Shown piece after piece: positions 27,124-35,009 of a stretch of 64,000 bases of DNA. Each line of letters begins with the position of its first letter. Position 1 is the first letter of the stretch. The notes below the pieces were generated by a model. That model made no database searches and had not been told where the DNA came from. It saw only the letters and a list, made by a program, of their open reading frames with translations. Source of the stretch: DASSUW01 sp036257565 (GTDB lineage: Bacteria > Actinomycetota > Thermoleophilia > Solirubrobacterales > Solirubrobacteraceae). Made by a program: the position numbers and the translations under genes. The stretch covers positions 30,872 through 94,871 of the forward strand of contig DATAFH010000006.1 in the NCBI GenBank assembly GCA_036257565.1, read 5' to 3'.

Positions 27124-28736
27124 ATATCCCCGCCGAGCTGATCGCCGAGGGGGGCGAGCAGGTTCTTCTTGCCCTCGAAGGCGAACATCAGCAGGTCGGT
27201 CATGCGGAACGTCGTATTGTTCGGACCGAGGTTCGGGCGCCACGCCGGGTCGCGAACGATCGACGATGTGCTGCCCTCCATCGCGCGGTGGAACGTCTCG
27301 GCGACGATCCGCGCACCGACGCCGTCGAGCTTGCCGTTGTTGAGCTCGGCCTCGCGCAGGATGTAGAACCACAGCGGTGTGTTGGTGAACAGCCCGTCGC
27401 GCTGCCCGGGCGTCAGGTTGTTGAGGTCGGCACCGTTCTTGCCGTCCCGCAGTTGCGCCTTCGTGAGCTTGGTCACCGTGACGCCCTTGCTCTTGAGGAA
27501 CGTGACCATCTGCTGGCCGGTCGCGAGCCGCACCATCCGTGCCCGCCGCAGGTTTCGGAACGCGAGGTCGTCGTGGATGCCGCCTGTCGGGTCGCCGGTC
27601 GCGCTCTGGCGCAGGAAGTGCAGGGTGGGGGCGAGCCGGGTGTCGATCCGCATCGCCTTGTTCACGGAGCCGGGCGGCGCGAGGTCGTTGCGGTTCTGCT
27701 CCTTCTTGAAGTCGTACAGCCGCCGCCAGTCGGCGATCCAGTTGCTGGGCAGCCGGACGCCGCCGAAGAAGTCGCCGCTCAGGCCTGAGAAGGTGAACAG
27801 GAAGTCGAGCGTGCCGTTGCCGCTCGGGAACGCGGCGTTCCAGTCGTAGACCTCGCGGACCATCGAGTGCCCGAGGCGGAAGGCGGCGATCGAGAACTCG
27901 ATCGGCATCGTCGGGATCGACATCGCGTCCGCACCGACCTCGAACGCCTTCCGGCCCTGGTTGAAGACGTTGCTGACCACGCCGGGCGCGGCGATCCGCG
28001 GCAGGTAGTCGTGGCGCAGCATCCACTGGTAGTGGCGGGTCACGATGTCGCGCGCCGTGGCGAACTTCTGCGTGGCCGGCATCGCGTTCGGCAGGCTGTC
28101 GACGACCCGGTTGTGAAAGCGGATCATCGCGAGGTGCGTCTGCGCGACCGCGAGGTTCTCGTCGTTGCGCGGGTCCGGGATCAGTGCCTCGCGCTGCTTC
28201 TTCTTCGAGCCCGAGCCGCCCACGCGCGGCAGGTCGAACCCGTCGCGTGCCTGCAGCGGCGGCGGGCCGATCTTGTCGGTCTTGCCCATCTTCAGGTGCA
28301 TGCCGTCGCTGTAGAACTTGGCCGAGTTGGGGTCTCCCGGGCCGGCGCCGTACAGCGAGTCGAGATCCAGGCTCGGGGAGCGCGCCTGCAGCAGCTGCGC
28401 GAGCGGCACGTTCTCCCCGAGCGCCACCGACGTCTTGTCGAACGTGAGGTCGTGGTCGACGAACTGTCCGAGATACGTGTAGCCCGCCGGGACGTTCCCG
28501 AAGCCGCCGCCGCCCGACGTCATCGCCCGCGCGATCCGGCGATGGTTCGGCTCGCCGAGCTGCTTGCCGGTGCCCTTCGGACCCATGCGAGAGAAGCGGA
28601 ACGGCGGCACCGCGCTGTCCATGCTCGCCGCCGCGTCGGCCAGCACCGGCACCGGCGCCACCACACGACCCTCGCCCGCCTCGGAAAGGACACCCTCGCC
28701 CTGGACCCAATAGGTCTCGAAACCGTGATGCGCCAC
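27120..28736 (-). CDS. Animal-type haem peroxidase (peroxidase-cyclooxygenase superfamily)
   Basis: A 538-residue peroxidase of the animal haem peroxidase fold, which bacteria also carry. The distal site is visible as YLGQFVDHDLTFD with Asp94-His95. NLAVAQTHLAMIRFHNRVVD is the conserved helix preceding the proximal side, and FRLGHSMVREVYDWN supplies the probable proximal His290. The ending (MTDLLMFAFEGKKNLL) fits bacterial members. No signal peptide is seen, so it is probably cytoplasmic or exported by an unknown route. The physiological substrate is unknown. Confidence 0.85.
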   Translation of the reverse strand: MAHHGFETYWVQGEGVLSEAGEGRVVAPVPVLADAAASMDSAVPPFRFSRMGPKGTGKQLGEPNHRRIARAMTSGGGGFGNVPAGYTYLGQFVDHDLTFDKTSVALGENVPLAQLLQARSPSLDLDSLYGAGPGDPNSAKFYSDGMHLKMGKTDKIGPPPLQARDGFDLPRVGGSGSKKKQREALIPDPRNDENLAVAQTHLAMIRFHNRVVDSLPNAMPATQKFATARDIVTRHYQWMLRHDYLPRIAAPGVVSNVFNQGRKAFEVGADAMSIPTMPIEFSIAAFRLGHSMVREVYDWNAAFPSGNGTLDFLFTFSGLSGDFFGGVRLPSNWIADWRRLYDFKKEQNRNDLAPPGSVNKAMRIDTRLAPTLHFLRQSATGDPTGGIHDDLAFRNLRRARMVRLATGQQMVTFLKSKGVTVTKLTKAQLRDGKNGADLNNLTPGQRDGLFTNTPLWFYILREAELNNGKLDGVGARIVAETFHRAMEGSTSSIVRDPAWRPNLGPNNTTFRMTDLLMFAFEGKKNLLAPLGDQLGGDI

Positions 28737-28829
28737 GCCGCCTCCAAGGTCGCTGTGCGACCGACCCTAGTCTCGGCTTGAACGGAGTGTCAACCACAGC
28801 GGATCCCGGCCCGTCGTTGATTTCTGGTG

Positions 28830-28868
28830 AGGCCGGTGGCCCAGCGGTTAGGCAGAGGACTCATGATC
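28830..28868 (+). pseudogene. 5' half of a CAT-anticodon tRNA
   Basis: Bases 28830-28868 match the 5' half of a Met/Ile2-type tRNA: acceptor strand, T8, D arm (GCCCAGCGGTTAGGC) and anticodon loop CTCATGA with CAT at 28862-28864. The 3' side of the anticodon stem no longer pairs (GAGGA against TCGCT) and no T arm or acceptor partner follows. It differs in acceptor and D arm from the intact CAT tRNA at 29474, so it is a separate broken gene, not a copy of that one. Confidence 0.6.
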
Positions 28869-29473
28869 GCTGCGCGTGCCGCGCCATCGCGTGGGGTAGA
28901 GGCCGTTGGGGCGGCTCGTTGACCACACGGTGACCCACACTGGGCGGCTGCAGGCCCTGTGCCCGCGGGTGATCCGGTCCGGCAGCAGCGACCGCGGTGG
29001 CCCGATCTCAAAGCACGGCCAGCCCGCTTGCTGCGCTGGGCATGTTCGCGGCCGCCCTGAACGCCTGCACGCCTCCGCTCTGCGCCGAGCGCGCCAACAC
29101 GGCACCAAGGGCGCCTGCCCCGCTACGGGAGGATCCAGTCGCACGCCCCGGCTGTCGCGCTCGAAGTCGTAAACACGAAAGCGTCCTGGGGTCCGCTGGT
29201 GGTTTGGCGCAGTCTCGAACGCCAGCGCGCGATCAAGCGGTACGAGCATTCGGGCCCGGCGGGGTGGCGAGCCTGGCGCAAGCTCACGCGCGACTGCACC
29301 TTGGGCGAGTGCCGGCAATACGTTGCCTGCGGCTAGGTTGAGTGCGCTCAGTTCCCGGGGACGTTGACCAGAAATGTCATCCCCGGTGCGGTTCGTGGCG
29401 GTTCGGGCGCAACGGCGCGCCAGGCCCAAGATCCCGCTCTACACCGCGGATTCTGTGCTGTAGTGAGCAACGC
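28869..29473. other. Gene-poor decayed segment between the two tRNA sequences
   Basis: No intact gene is recognised. On the + strand around 29110-29334 one frame reads like real protein (LEVVNTKASWGPLVVWRSLE, then RQRAIKRYEHSGPAGWRAW and CTLGECRQYVACG before TAG), but it has no start and breaks upstream into other frames. This suggests an eroded gene of unknown family. Base composition is slightly less GC-rich than the flanks. Confidence 0.35.
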
Positions 29474-29546
29474 GGGCCGGTAGCTCAGGGGTTAGAGCAG
29501 CGGACTCATAATCCGTCGCGCGGTGGTTCGAATCCACCCCGGCCCA
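29474..29546 (+). tRNA. tRNA with CAT anticodon (Met or Ile2)
   Basis: A 73-nt cloverleaf. Acceptor 29474-29480 pairs with 29539-29545 and the discriminator is A29546. The D arm is 29483-29486/29495-29498. The anticodon stem is 29500-29504/29512-29516 with loop CTCATAA and CAT at 29507-29509. The T arm is 29522-29526/29534-29538 with TTCGAAT. CCA is not encoded. The initiator hallmark of three G-C pairs in the anticodon stem is missing, so it is elongator Met or the lysidine-modified Ile2; sequence alone does not decide. Confidence 0.92.
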
Positions 29547-29603
29547 TTGCCGAGAGCCAAGCCTGCCAGTGCCCTGCGGATGCGTGCAAACGCGGGCGGC
29601 TCT

Positions 29604-29990
29604 TCAGGATGACGCGGACTCCGTTGCCTGCATGTTCTTGGTCACGACCTCCATGGTCCGGCTGAGCTCCCCGGTGGGGCTGAACTCGACGACCTCGGTG
29701 CCGGCGTAGAGGATCGGCGTGTGGCCTGGGCCGACGTGGTACGCGTCGCCGGCCTCGAACACCTCCTCGGTGTCACCGGATCGGAACGCGAGCTTGCCCT
29801 TGATCACGTAGCCCATGTGCTCGCATTGGCACTCGTCGTGGGGAAGCCCCCTGAACAAGGGGGACAGGTCGGCGTCCTGGGTGTAGGTCTCGAAGCCGAC
29901 GGTCCAGCCGTCCGTGAAGTGCTCGAAGTGGCCTTCGTAGCCCTCGAGCGTCTCGTGCTCGGAAGCGGTGTCCTTCGATGCCTTCGGCAT
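29604..29990 (-). CDS. Single-domain cupin protein
   Basis: A 128-residue cupin. The barrel is seen in CEHMGYVIKGKLAFRSGDTE followed by EVFEAGDAYHVGPGHTP, where His and Glu residues could hold a metal. ATG 29990 has a strong AGGAGGG ribosome site about 4 bases upstream. It is divergent from the MerR regulator with 88 bases between the starts, and those bases contain a perfect inverted repeat, so MerR control is likely. A second cupin gene lies downstream of merR. Enzymatic role unknown. Confidence 0.78.
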   Translation of the reverse strand: MPKASKDTASEHETLEGYEGHFEHFTDGWTVGFETYTQDADLSPLFRGLPHDECQCEHMGYVIKGKLAFRSGDTEEVFEAGDAYHVGPGHTPILYAGTEVVEFSPTGELSRTMEVVTKNMQATESASS

Positions 29991-30041
29991 TGTCGCCCTC
30001 CTGTCGGTGGGTTCGGAACGCGGTCGCGGACTACCATGGCC

Positions 30042-30059
30042 CTTGAAGCGCGGTTCAAG
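30042..30059. promoter_or_regulatory. MerR-type operator (perfect 6-6-6 inverted repeat)
   Basis: CTTGAA (30042-30047), a 6-base spacer, and TTCAAG (30054-30059) form a perfect palindrome in the 88-base gap between the divergent cupin and MerR genes. CTTGA/TCAAG half-sites with a GC spacer are typical of MerR-family operators placed inside an over-long promoter spacer. It ends 19 bases before the merR start, so it could serve merR itself, the cupin, or both. Binding is inferred. Confidence 0.6.
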
Positions 30060-30078
30060 TCAAGGGGCCAGATCAGAG

Positions 30079-30540
30079 ATGGATCGATTCCCGGAGTTGA
30101 CGATCGGCGAGGTCGCGCGGCGCGCCGGAGTGGCGACGTCCTCGATCCGCTACTACGAGCGGATCGGCCTGCTCCCCAAGCCCGAGCGCGCGGGGGGCCA
30201 GCGGCGCTACGACGCGGAGGTGCTCGGCAAGCTGGGGTTCATCGGCGTGGCCCAGAGCGCCGGCTTCAAGCTGCGGGAGATCAAGGAGCTGATCGATGGG
30301 GCCGACGGCCTCGGCGCGCCGATGCGCTCGCTCTCCAGCCAGAAGCTCGGCGAAGTCGAGGCCCTGCTCGAGCGGACCAAGGCGATGAAGGGCTGGCTCG
30401 AGGTCGCGCAGGAGTGTGGCTGTGCGACGCCTGCCGAGTGCGCCCTGTTCCCAGGACCCGGTGCGGAGCAAGCGGGCGCCGAAATGCTGCGGGTCGTCCA
30501 GGTAGCCGGCAAGGACTGTCGCCGGTCACCCGCAGGCTGA
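30079..30540 (+). CDS. MerR-family regulator with C-terminal cysteines
   Basis: A 153-residue MerR-type activator. The winged helix-turn-helix occupies residues about 7-75 (LTIGEVARRAGVATSSIRYY, ERIGLLPKPER). A dimerisation coiled coil follows (EVEALLERTKAMKGWLE). The effector end has Cys113, Cys115, Cys121 and Cys147 (ECGCATPAEC ... CRR), a pattern that could bind metal or an Fe-S cluster as in ZntR or SoxR, but it is not a clear match to either. ATG 30079 lies 19 bases after the inverted repeat. Confidence 0.85.
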   Translation: MDRFPELTIGEVARRAGVATSSIRYYERIGLLPKPERAGGQRRYDAEVLGKLGFIGVAQSAGFKLREIKELIDGADGLGAPMRSLSSQKLGEVEALLERTKAMKGWLEVAQECGCATPAECALFPGPGAEQAGAEMLRVVQVAGKDCRRSPAG

Positions 30541-30618
30541 ATCGCACGGACATCGTGCTTGCATTGCGACCCCTCAGGGCGCGACGATCTCACCGTTGAT
30601 CGACGAGAGGAGACGGCC

Positions 30619-30981
30619 GTGGCCGGTGTGGAGACACGCGACTTCGATGCGCCTGACGAGACGCGGACGCCAGACAAGACGCAGGTGGATGTGGTGCGCA
30701 TCGGCGGGACGACGGCCGCGCGGTTCGCGTTTGAGCCGGGGTGGCGGTGGTCGGAATGCGTCAAGCCCGTCGCCGGCACCGAGAGCTGCCAGGCTCGCCA
30801 CGTCGGGGTGGCCCACTCCGGCCGGATAGCCGTCAAGCACGAGGACGGAACCGAGGTAGAGATCGGCGCGGGCGACGCATACGTCATCGAGCCCGGCCAC
30901 GATGCATGGGTCGTCGGCGACGAGCGGTTCGTCGGATTCGAGTTCGAGCAGCGAGCGGCGGAGGAATACGCCAAGGGCTGA
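30619..30981 (+). CDS. Cupin-domain protein
   Basis: A 120-residue cupin with motif ARHVGVAHSGRIAVKHEDGT followed by EIGAGDAYVIEPGHDAWV; it contains only part of the usual His-x-His metal set. The start GTG 30619 is chosen for its GAGGAG ribosome site (30607-30612) 6 bases upstream. It is encoded downstream of and in line with the MerR gene (78-base gap) and may belong to the same regulon as the divergent cupin at 29604. Function unknown. Confidence 0.75.
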   Translation: MAGVETRDFDAPDETRTPDKTQVDVVRIGGTTAARFAFEPGWRWSECVKPVAGTESCQARHVGVAHSGRIAVKHEDGTEVEIGAGDAYVIEPGHDAWVVGDERFVGFEFEQRAAEEYAKG

Positions 30982-31134
30982 ACGGTCTCGCGGCCCTTGC
31001 TGCGCAGGAAGGAAACCCAGGACGAGCTTGCGGAAGGCGTCTGCGGTCTCGAGTGGCGCGAGGTGGCCCGCTTCGGCGATCACGGCGTGACGTCGTTATG
31101 GGGCAGCATCAGCGGCGGGTGTCGCTCATGCCGA

Positions 31135-31166
31135 GCGAAGGGCCCACCGGGAGGCGGGCCCTTCGC
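31135..31166. terminator. 11-bp perfect hairpin, bidirectional terminator
   Basis: GCGAAGGGCCC (31135-31145) pairs perfectly with GGGCCCTTCGC (31156-31166) around a 10-base loop. It lies between the end of the cupin gene (+) and the end of the small secreted protein gene (-), the right place to stop both. There is no strong T-run, as is common for high-GC actinobacterial terminators. Confidence 0.7.
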
Positions 31167-31174
31167 GTCGTCCC

Positions 31175-31462
31175 CTACGGAGAGTTGTTGCCGCCCGGGT
31201 TCTCCACGCTGCCCGCGAAGGAGGTCTCGTCTCCGCCGCGGTTGCCCGCGTTCCACGAGTTGCCCGGATCGCCGTTCGTGCAGTGACCCGTGTTGACCGT
31301 CGACTCGCTGCCGTTGCCGTTGCCGCTGTTGCACTTCGACTTCTCCGTCGGCGGCGGGGGCGGGTAGCACGGGTCCCATGCGAGCGCCGCGGGCGCGAGG
31401 GCACCAAGCCCGAGCACCGTTCCGACCGTGGCGGCGACGAGTCTACGCCTGACCATCAGCAT
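31175..31462 (-). CDS. Small secreted Asn/Gly/Ser-rich protein
   Basis: A 95-residue protein with a clear signal peptide (RRRLVAATVGTVLGLGALAP, cleavage after ALA near residue 28). The mature part is short and low in hydrophobic residues: WDPCYPPPPPTEKSKC followed by Asn/Gly/Ser-rich sequence with a further Cys. The three cysteines could form a disulfide. AGGAGGT (31471-31477) lies 8 bases before ATG 31462, which fixes the start. No homologous family recognised; possibly a surface or spore-coat-like peptide. Confidence 0.68.
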   Translation of the reverse strand: MLMVRRRLVAATVGTVLGLGALAPAALAWDPCYPPPPPTEKSKCNSGNGNGSESTVNTGHCTNGDPGNSWNAGNRGGDETSFAGSVENPGGNNSP

Positions 31463-31606
31463 CCTGCCGTACCTCCTGTTGGTCGCGTGCCGCCGTTCTG
31501 TGGCGACACCGTGATGTTCATCCGCTGAAACGCTGCTGCGCGGACGCGGTTCGACCGTCAGTCGGCGACACTGTCCATCCGCTCAGGCCGCAAGCTGGTG
31601 CATCGC

Positions 31607-32035
31607 TCAGCGCCGTGTCGGACCGCTAGGCGGGCCGCCGTCGAGGTCGTCGACCAGCGCGGCGATGCGGGTGGCGATGTCGTCGCGGATCGCGCGGACC
31701 TCGCCGGCTGGACGGTCCTTCGGGTCGGGGAGGTCCCAGTCGAGGTACCGCTTGCCCGGAATGTAGGGGCAGGCGTCGCCGCACCCCATGGTGACGACGA
31801 CGTCGGCGGCCTCGATGAGCTCGGAGGTGAGGCGCTGTGGGTGGCGGTCCGCCAGGTCGATGCCGAGCTCGCGCATGACCTCGACGACCTGCGGGTGGAC
31901 GCGACCGTCCGGGTCAGCCTCGCTACCGGCCGAGAGGGCGCGATGGCGCCCGCCGGCCGCGCGCTCGAGCAGCGCGGCGCTCATCTGCGAGCGCCCGGCG
32001 TTGTGCAGGCAGACGAAGAGGACGGCGGCCATCAT
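31607..32035 (-). CDS. arsC: Arsenate reductase, low-molecular-weight phosphatase type
   Basis: A 142-residue ArsC that reduces arsenate to arsenite. The phosphatase-like P-loop is VCLHNAGRSQ with nucleophile Cys9. The second redox pair is CGDAC with Cys85 and Cys89 (VVTMGCGDACPYIPG), followed by DWDLPDPKD. This three-Cys layout is that of thioredoxin- or mycothiol-linked ArsC (ArsC of S. aureus or ArsC1/2 of Corynebacterium), so the electron donor is inferred only. Its ATG overlaps the stop of the small Cys-rich frame (ATGATGG), and it lies downstream of arsR. Confidence 0.9.
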   Translation of the reverse strand: MMAAVLFVCLHNAGRSQMSAALLERAAGGRHRALSAGSEADPDGRVHPQVVEVMRELGIDLADRHPQRLTSELIEAADVVVTMGCGDACPYIPGKRYLDWDLPDPKDRPAGEVRAIRDDIATRIAALVDDLDGGPPSGPTRR

Positions 32036-32160
32036 GTCCAGGCCGTTCGCCCGGCAGGTGGGGCCGACCCGCCGTGCGCTGACGAGTACGTCGGCGGCGG
32101 CGCCTCGATCGCCGGTCCGCAGCAGCCGCCGCTCGAACAGGACAAGGTCAGCTCAGCCAT
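32032..32160 (-). CDS. 42-residue Cys-rich peptide between arsR and arsC
   Basis: A small frame that overlaps arsR by 13 bases at its start (ATG 32160) and arsC by 4 bases at its end, so the three are likely translated together. The peptide starts MAELTLSCSSGGCCGPAIEA with Cys8, Cys13 and Cys14, then a Pro/Ser/Gly-rich tail. C-x4-CC clusters bind soft metals such as As(III), so a metalloid chaperone or sensor is possible. No known family is recognised, and it may be a coupling frame only. Confidence 0.45.
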   Translation of the reverse strand: MAELTLSCSSGGCCGPAIEAPPPTYSSAHGGSAPPAGRTAWT

Positions 32161-32525
32161 GAGCGCAGCTCCTTCAACGTGTCGGGAAGCAGGAAGTAGT
32201 ACGCCCACAGGCCGCGCCGCTCGGTGCCGGCGACGCCGGCGCCGACGAGCACCTTGAGGTGCTTCGCGAGCGCCGGCTGGCTCATTTCGAACAGCGGCAG
32301 CAGCTCGCACTGGCAGACCGCCTCGGGCGCCGCCGCGCGCAGCGCATCCACGATCAGCACCCGCGTCGGATCGCCGAGCGCCTTGCACACCGCCGCCAGG
32401 TCGCGCGCCTCCGCCGCCTCGACCTGAGGCATCGCGAGCGGGGTGCAGCAGCCTGCGGCCTTGCGCTCGCGCGGAGAGAGGACGGGCAGCTCGACGGTCA
32501 CGGTCTCGACGCCGGACCATACCAA
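32148..32525 (-). CDS. arsR: ArsR/SmtB-family arsenic-responsive repressor
   Basis: A 125-residue ArsR with the winged helix (ALGDPTRVLIVDALR, then MSQPALAKHLKVLVGAGVAG) and C-terminal LLPDTLKELRSWL. Candidate As(III) ligands are Cys26-Cys27 (AGCCTP), Cys47 and the Cys71-Gln-Cys73 pair in the helix before recognition, so several metal sites are possible. ATG 32525 is used; GTG 32501 would give a shorter protein that keeps all cysteines. It leads the arsR-peptide-arsC run and is divergent from the papain-like protease with 79 bases between starts. No arsenite pump is adjacent. Confidence 0.85.
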   Translation of the reverse strand: MVWSGVETVTVELPVLSPRERKAAGCCTPLAMPQVEAAEARDLAAVCKALGDPTRVLIVDALRAAAPEAVCQCELLPLFEMSQPALAKHLKVLVGAGVAGTERRGLWAYYFLLPDTLKELRSWLS

Positions 32526-32604
32526 GCCATCTGGTTATCTATTGGCGCGGCCCCCCGCGAACTCGAATACGGTCGCGAAGACATCGACCGGGAACGGGGG
32601 AGTC

Positions 32605-33423
32605 GTGAGCGAAGAGGCTTTCAAGACGACGGTGCGCGGGCGGCGCGTGTTGAACGTGATCCCCTCGTCGCGCCCTGAGCGTGACTGGGCGGCGGAGACG
32701 GCGATCGAGGCGGGAACGCTGGATGCGGCCGGGCCGGTGCCGAACACCAAGGACCTACGCGAGTCGTGGTGGGAGATCGGCGACCAGCGGGCCACGGGGT
32801 CGTGCGTCGGCTGGGCGTCGGCGGACTCAGTCCTGCGCTGGCACTTCGTAAAGGCGGGCCGGCTCAAGCAGAGCGAGCAGCTCTCCGTGCGCTTCGCGTG
32901 GATGGCATCGAAGGAGATCGACTCGTACATCGAGCGGCCGACGACCTTCGTCGAGCTCGCCGGGACGAGCATCAAGTCGTCGCTCGACGTCGCCCGCAAG
33001 TACGGCGCCGTGCGCCAGGACGTGCTCAAGTTCTCCGGCGGCGCGCTGTATCCCGGCGACGTCGGCGGGTTCTACACGCTCGCCTCCGAGCTGCGGATCC
33101 GCAGCTACTTCAACCTCACGCTGGGCTTCAGCGGCAACAACGTGCGCACCTGGCGGCGCTGGATCGCCGAGGTCGGACCGATCCTCACGCGGCTCAACGT
33201 CGACGACAACTGGATGAACGCGAAGAAGACCGCCGGCAAGCTCGAGGTCTACGACGAGGACAGCGCCGACGGCGGCCACGCGGTCGCGCTCGTCGGCTAC
33301 CGCGCCGGCCAGTTCATCGTGCGCAACAGCTGGGGCACCGCCTGGGGCGACAAGGGCTTCGCCTACGCGTCCGACGCCTACGCGAACGAGGCGTTCACCG
33401 AGGCCTACGGCGTCATCCTCTAG
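32605..33423 (+). CDS. Papain-family (C1A) cysteine protease-like protein
   Basis: A 272-residue C1-type peptidase. The catalytic residues are Cys67 (QRATGSCVGWASA), His225 (DGGHAVALVGYRAGQF) and Asn241 (IVRNSWGTAWGDKGFAYAS), with the oxyanion Gln upstream. There is no signal peptide, no propeptide inhibitor domain and no membrane segment, so it may act inside the cell. GTG 32605 has a GGGGGAG ribosome site. It is an isolated gene between the ars cluster and the molybdenum enzyme. Substrate unknown. Confidence 0.82.
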   Translation: MSEEAFKTTVRGRRVLNVIPSSRPERDWAAETAIEAGTLDAAGPVPNTKDLRESWWEIGDQRATGSCVGWASADSVLRWHFVKAGRLKQSEQLSVRFAWMASKEIDSYIERPTTFVELAGTSIKSSLDVARKYGAVRQDVLKFSGGALYPGDVGGFYTLASELRIRSYFNLTLGFSGNNVRTWRRWIAEVGPILTRLNVDDNWMNAKKTAGKLEVYDEDSADGGHAVALVGYRAGQFIVRNSWGTAWGDKGFAYASDAYANEAFTEAYGVIL

Positions 33424-33520
33424 GAGACTCCAAGCGGTCCGGGAACGGACGCCGCTGTGCAGCGGCGACCCCATGGTGAGAGGCTCTCCGCGCCAGTGAC
33501 ATAGGCGAGAGGAGCCGGCG

Positions 33521-34807
33521 ATGGGCATCGAGGATCTGTCTCGGCGGACCCTGTTGAAGGGCGGGAGCGCGGCCATCGCCGGGCTCACGGTGCTGCGCGT
33601 GGGCGGACCGGCGCACGCGTTCCCCGGCCGCCCGGGCAAGGAGGAGGTGATCCCGTGGCTGGACCAGCCCCCGGAGCCTCCAATCCCGCTCCCGAACCAG
33701 CTCGTGTGGGAGGAGCTCGACTCCTGGCTGACGCCCGCCGACGACTTTTTCGTCGTCAGCCACTACAACCAGCCCGCGCTCAGCCCGACGGACTGGCGGC
33801 TCGCCGTCGGCGGGCTGGTTGCGCGGCCCCAGACGCTGACGTTGGCTGACCTCATGGCGGGTCCCCGGCGCGAGGTGACGTTCACGATGGAGTGCTCGGG
33901 CAACACCGGCCTGCCGTTCTTCACCGGCGGCATCGGCAACGCCCGCTGGGCCGGCATGCCGCTGGCGCCGGTGCTCGAGCGGGCCCGCGTGGCGAAGGAG
34001 GGCGTCGAGGTCGTCTTCTGGGGCGCCGACGCCGGCGAGGTGACGATCCGCGACAACGGCGGGGTACTCGGGTTCATCGCCGATCCAGACGGCGACGGGC
34101 GGGCCGGCCCGCGCGGCACCGGCCGCGTCGTCCCGGACGGCGGTATTGGGACGGTCGATCTGACGATCACCGAGCACTTCGCGCGCAGCATGACGCTCGA
34201 CGAGGCGCTCGATCCGAAGAACCTCCTGTGCTACGAGATGAATGGGGTCCCGTTGCCACCGGAGCACGGCTATCCCGTGCGCCTGATCGCCCCGGGTTGG
34301 TATGGCGTGGCCAACGTCAAGTGGCTGACGCGCATCGAGGTTTGGGACCAGCGCTACTGCGGTCGGTTCATGGCGCGCGACTACGTCACCATCCGCGAGG
34401 AGGTCCGCGACGGCGAGGTGGTCTGGACGTTCGCCAACGTGCGCCACGACCGGCTCAAGTCGGCGCCGGCCAAGGTCGTGCGCCGCGGCGATCGCTACGC
34501 GGTCATGGGCGCCGCCTGGGGCGCGCCGATCGCGGGGGTGGAGGTCAAGATCGACGACGGGCCGTGGATGGAGGCGCGGCTCAAGCGCGCGCCGGCGCGC
34601 GCCAGGCGCTCGCGGCGGTTCGCCTGGACGTTCTGGACATTCCACTGGGGGCACCCCGCCGCGGGCGAGCACACCGTCACGTCGCGGGCGTTCGACGTCG
34701 ACGGCAACGTCCAACCCGCGCCGGACGACCCCTACCTCGCCGCGAAGGTCACGTACTGGGAGAGCAACGGGCAGATCACCCGCCGGGTGCGCATCCCGTC
34801 GACATGA
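33521..34807 (+). CDS. Periplasmic molybdopterin oxidoreductase, sulfite oxidase type
   Basis: A 428-residue enzyme with a Tat signal (SRRTLLKGGSAAIAG, residues 7-21) for folded export. The sulfite oxidase/YedY-type molybdopterin domain shows the Mo-ligand Cys125 in TMECSGN and NLLCYEMNGVPLPPEHGYPV and RLIAPGWYGVANVKWL. The C-terminal immunoglobulin-like dimerisation domain (about 320-428) is present, which separates it from YedY. Substrate may be sulfite or methionine sulfoxide-like; no cytochrome partner is adjacent. The start has AGGAG-type sequence upstream. Confidence 0.87.
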   Translation: MGIEDLSRRTLLKGGSAAIAGLTVLRVGGPAHAFPGRPGKEEVIPWLDQPPEPPIPLPNQLVWEELDSWLTPADDFFVVSHYNQPALSPTDWRLAVGGLVARPQTLTLADLMAGPRREVTFTMECSGNTGLPFFTGGIGNARWAGMPLAPVLERARVAKEGVEVVFWGADAGEVTIRDNGGVLGFIADPDGDGRAGPRGTGRVVPDGGIGTVDLTITEHFARSMTLDEALDPKNLLCYEMNGVPLPPEHGYPVRLIAPGWYGVANVKWLTRIEVWDQRYCGRFMARDYVTIREEVRDGEVVWTFANVRHDRLKSAPAKVVRRGDRYAVMGAAWGAPIAGVEVKIDDGPWMEARLKRAPARARRSRRFAWTFWTFHWGHPAAGEHTVTSRAFDVDGNVQPAPDDPYLAAKVTYWESNGQITRRVRIPST

Positions 34808-34911
34808 TCAGGTAACGACGCGCGCACCGAGGCAGGGCGCGCACCGTCTGGATCCCGGCGAAAGCCGCCGCCGACGACCACGACGCGGTGGGTGGATTTC
34901 GGCGTGTTCAT
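34808..34911 (-). pseudogene. Start of a type II NADH dehydrogenase-like gene, truncated
   Basis: From ATG 34911 the minus strand reads MNTPKSTHRVVVVGGGF, the FAD-binding start of NDH-2-type flavoproteins. A one-base insertion then shifts it; in the next frame it continues AGIQTVRALPRC, as expected for the family. The match ends at the border of the sulfite oxidase gene, so about 400 residues are lost. It is a dead gene fragment. Confidence 0.6.
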
Positions 34912-35009
34912 GCGCGCACTCCCCCGAGCCGGCTTGAGAGACTTCGAGACCGGCGAGCCGGAACTCGACGCCGTTGGCGACGCCCAGCCAGAGCACCGCC
35001 TGTCCTCCA

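Noticed and set aside
32526..32604. ArsR operator in the arsR-protease gap
   Set aside because: Only imperfect AT-richer symmetry was seen around 32530-32550; no arm pair is strong enough to support a site.
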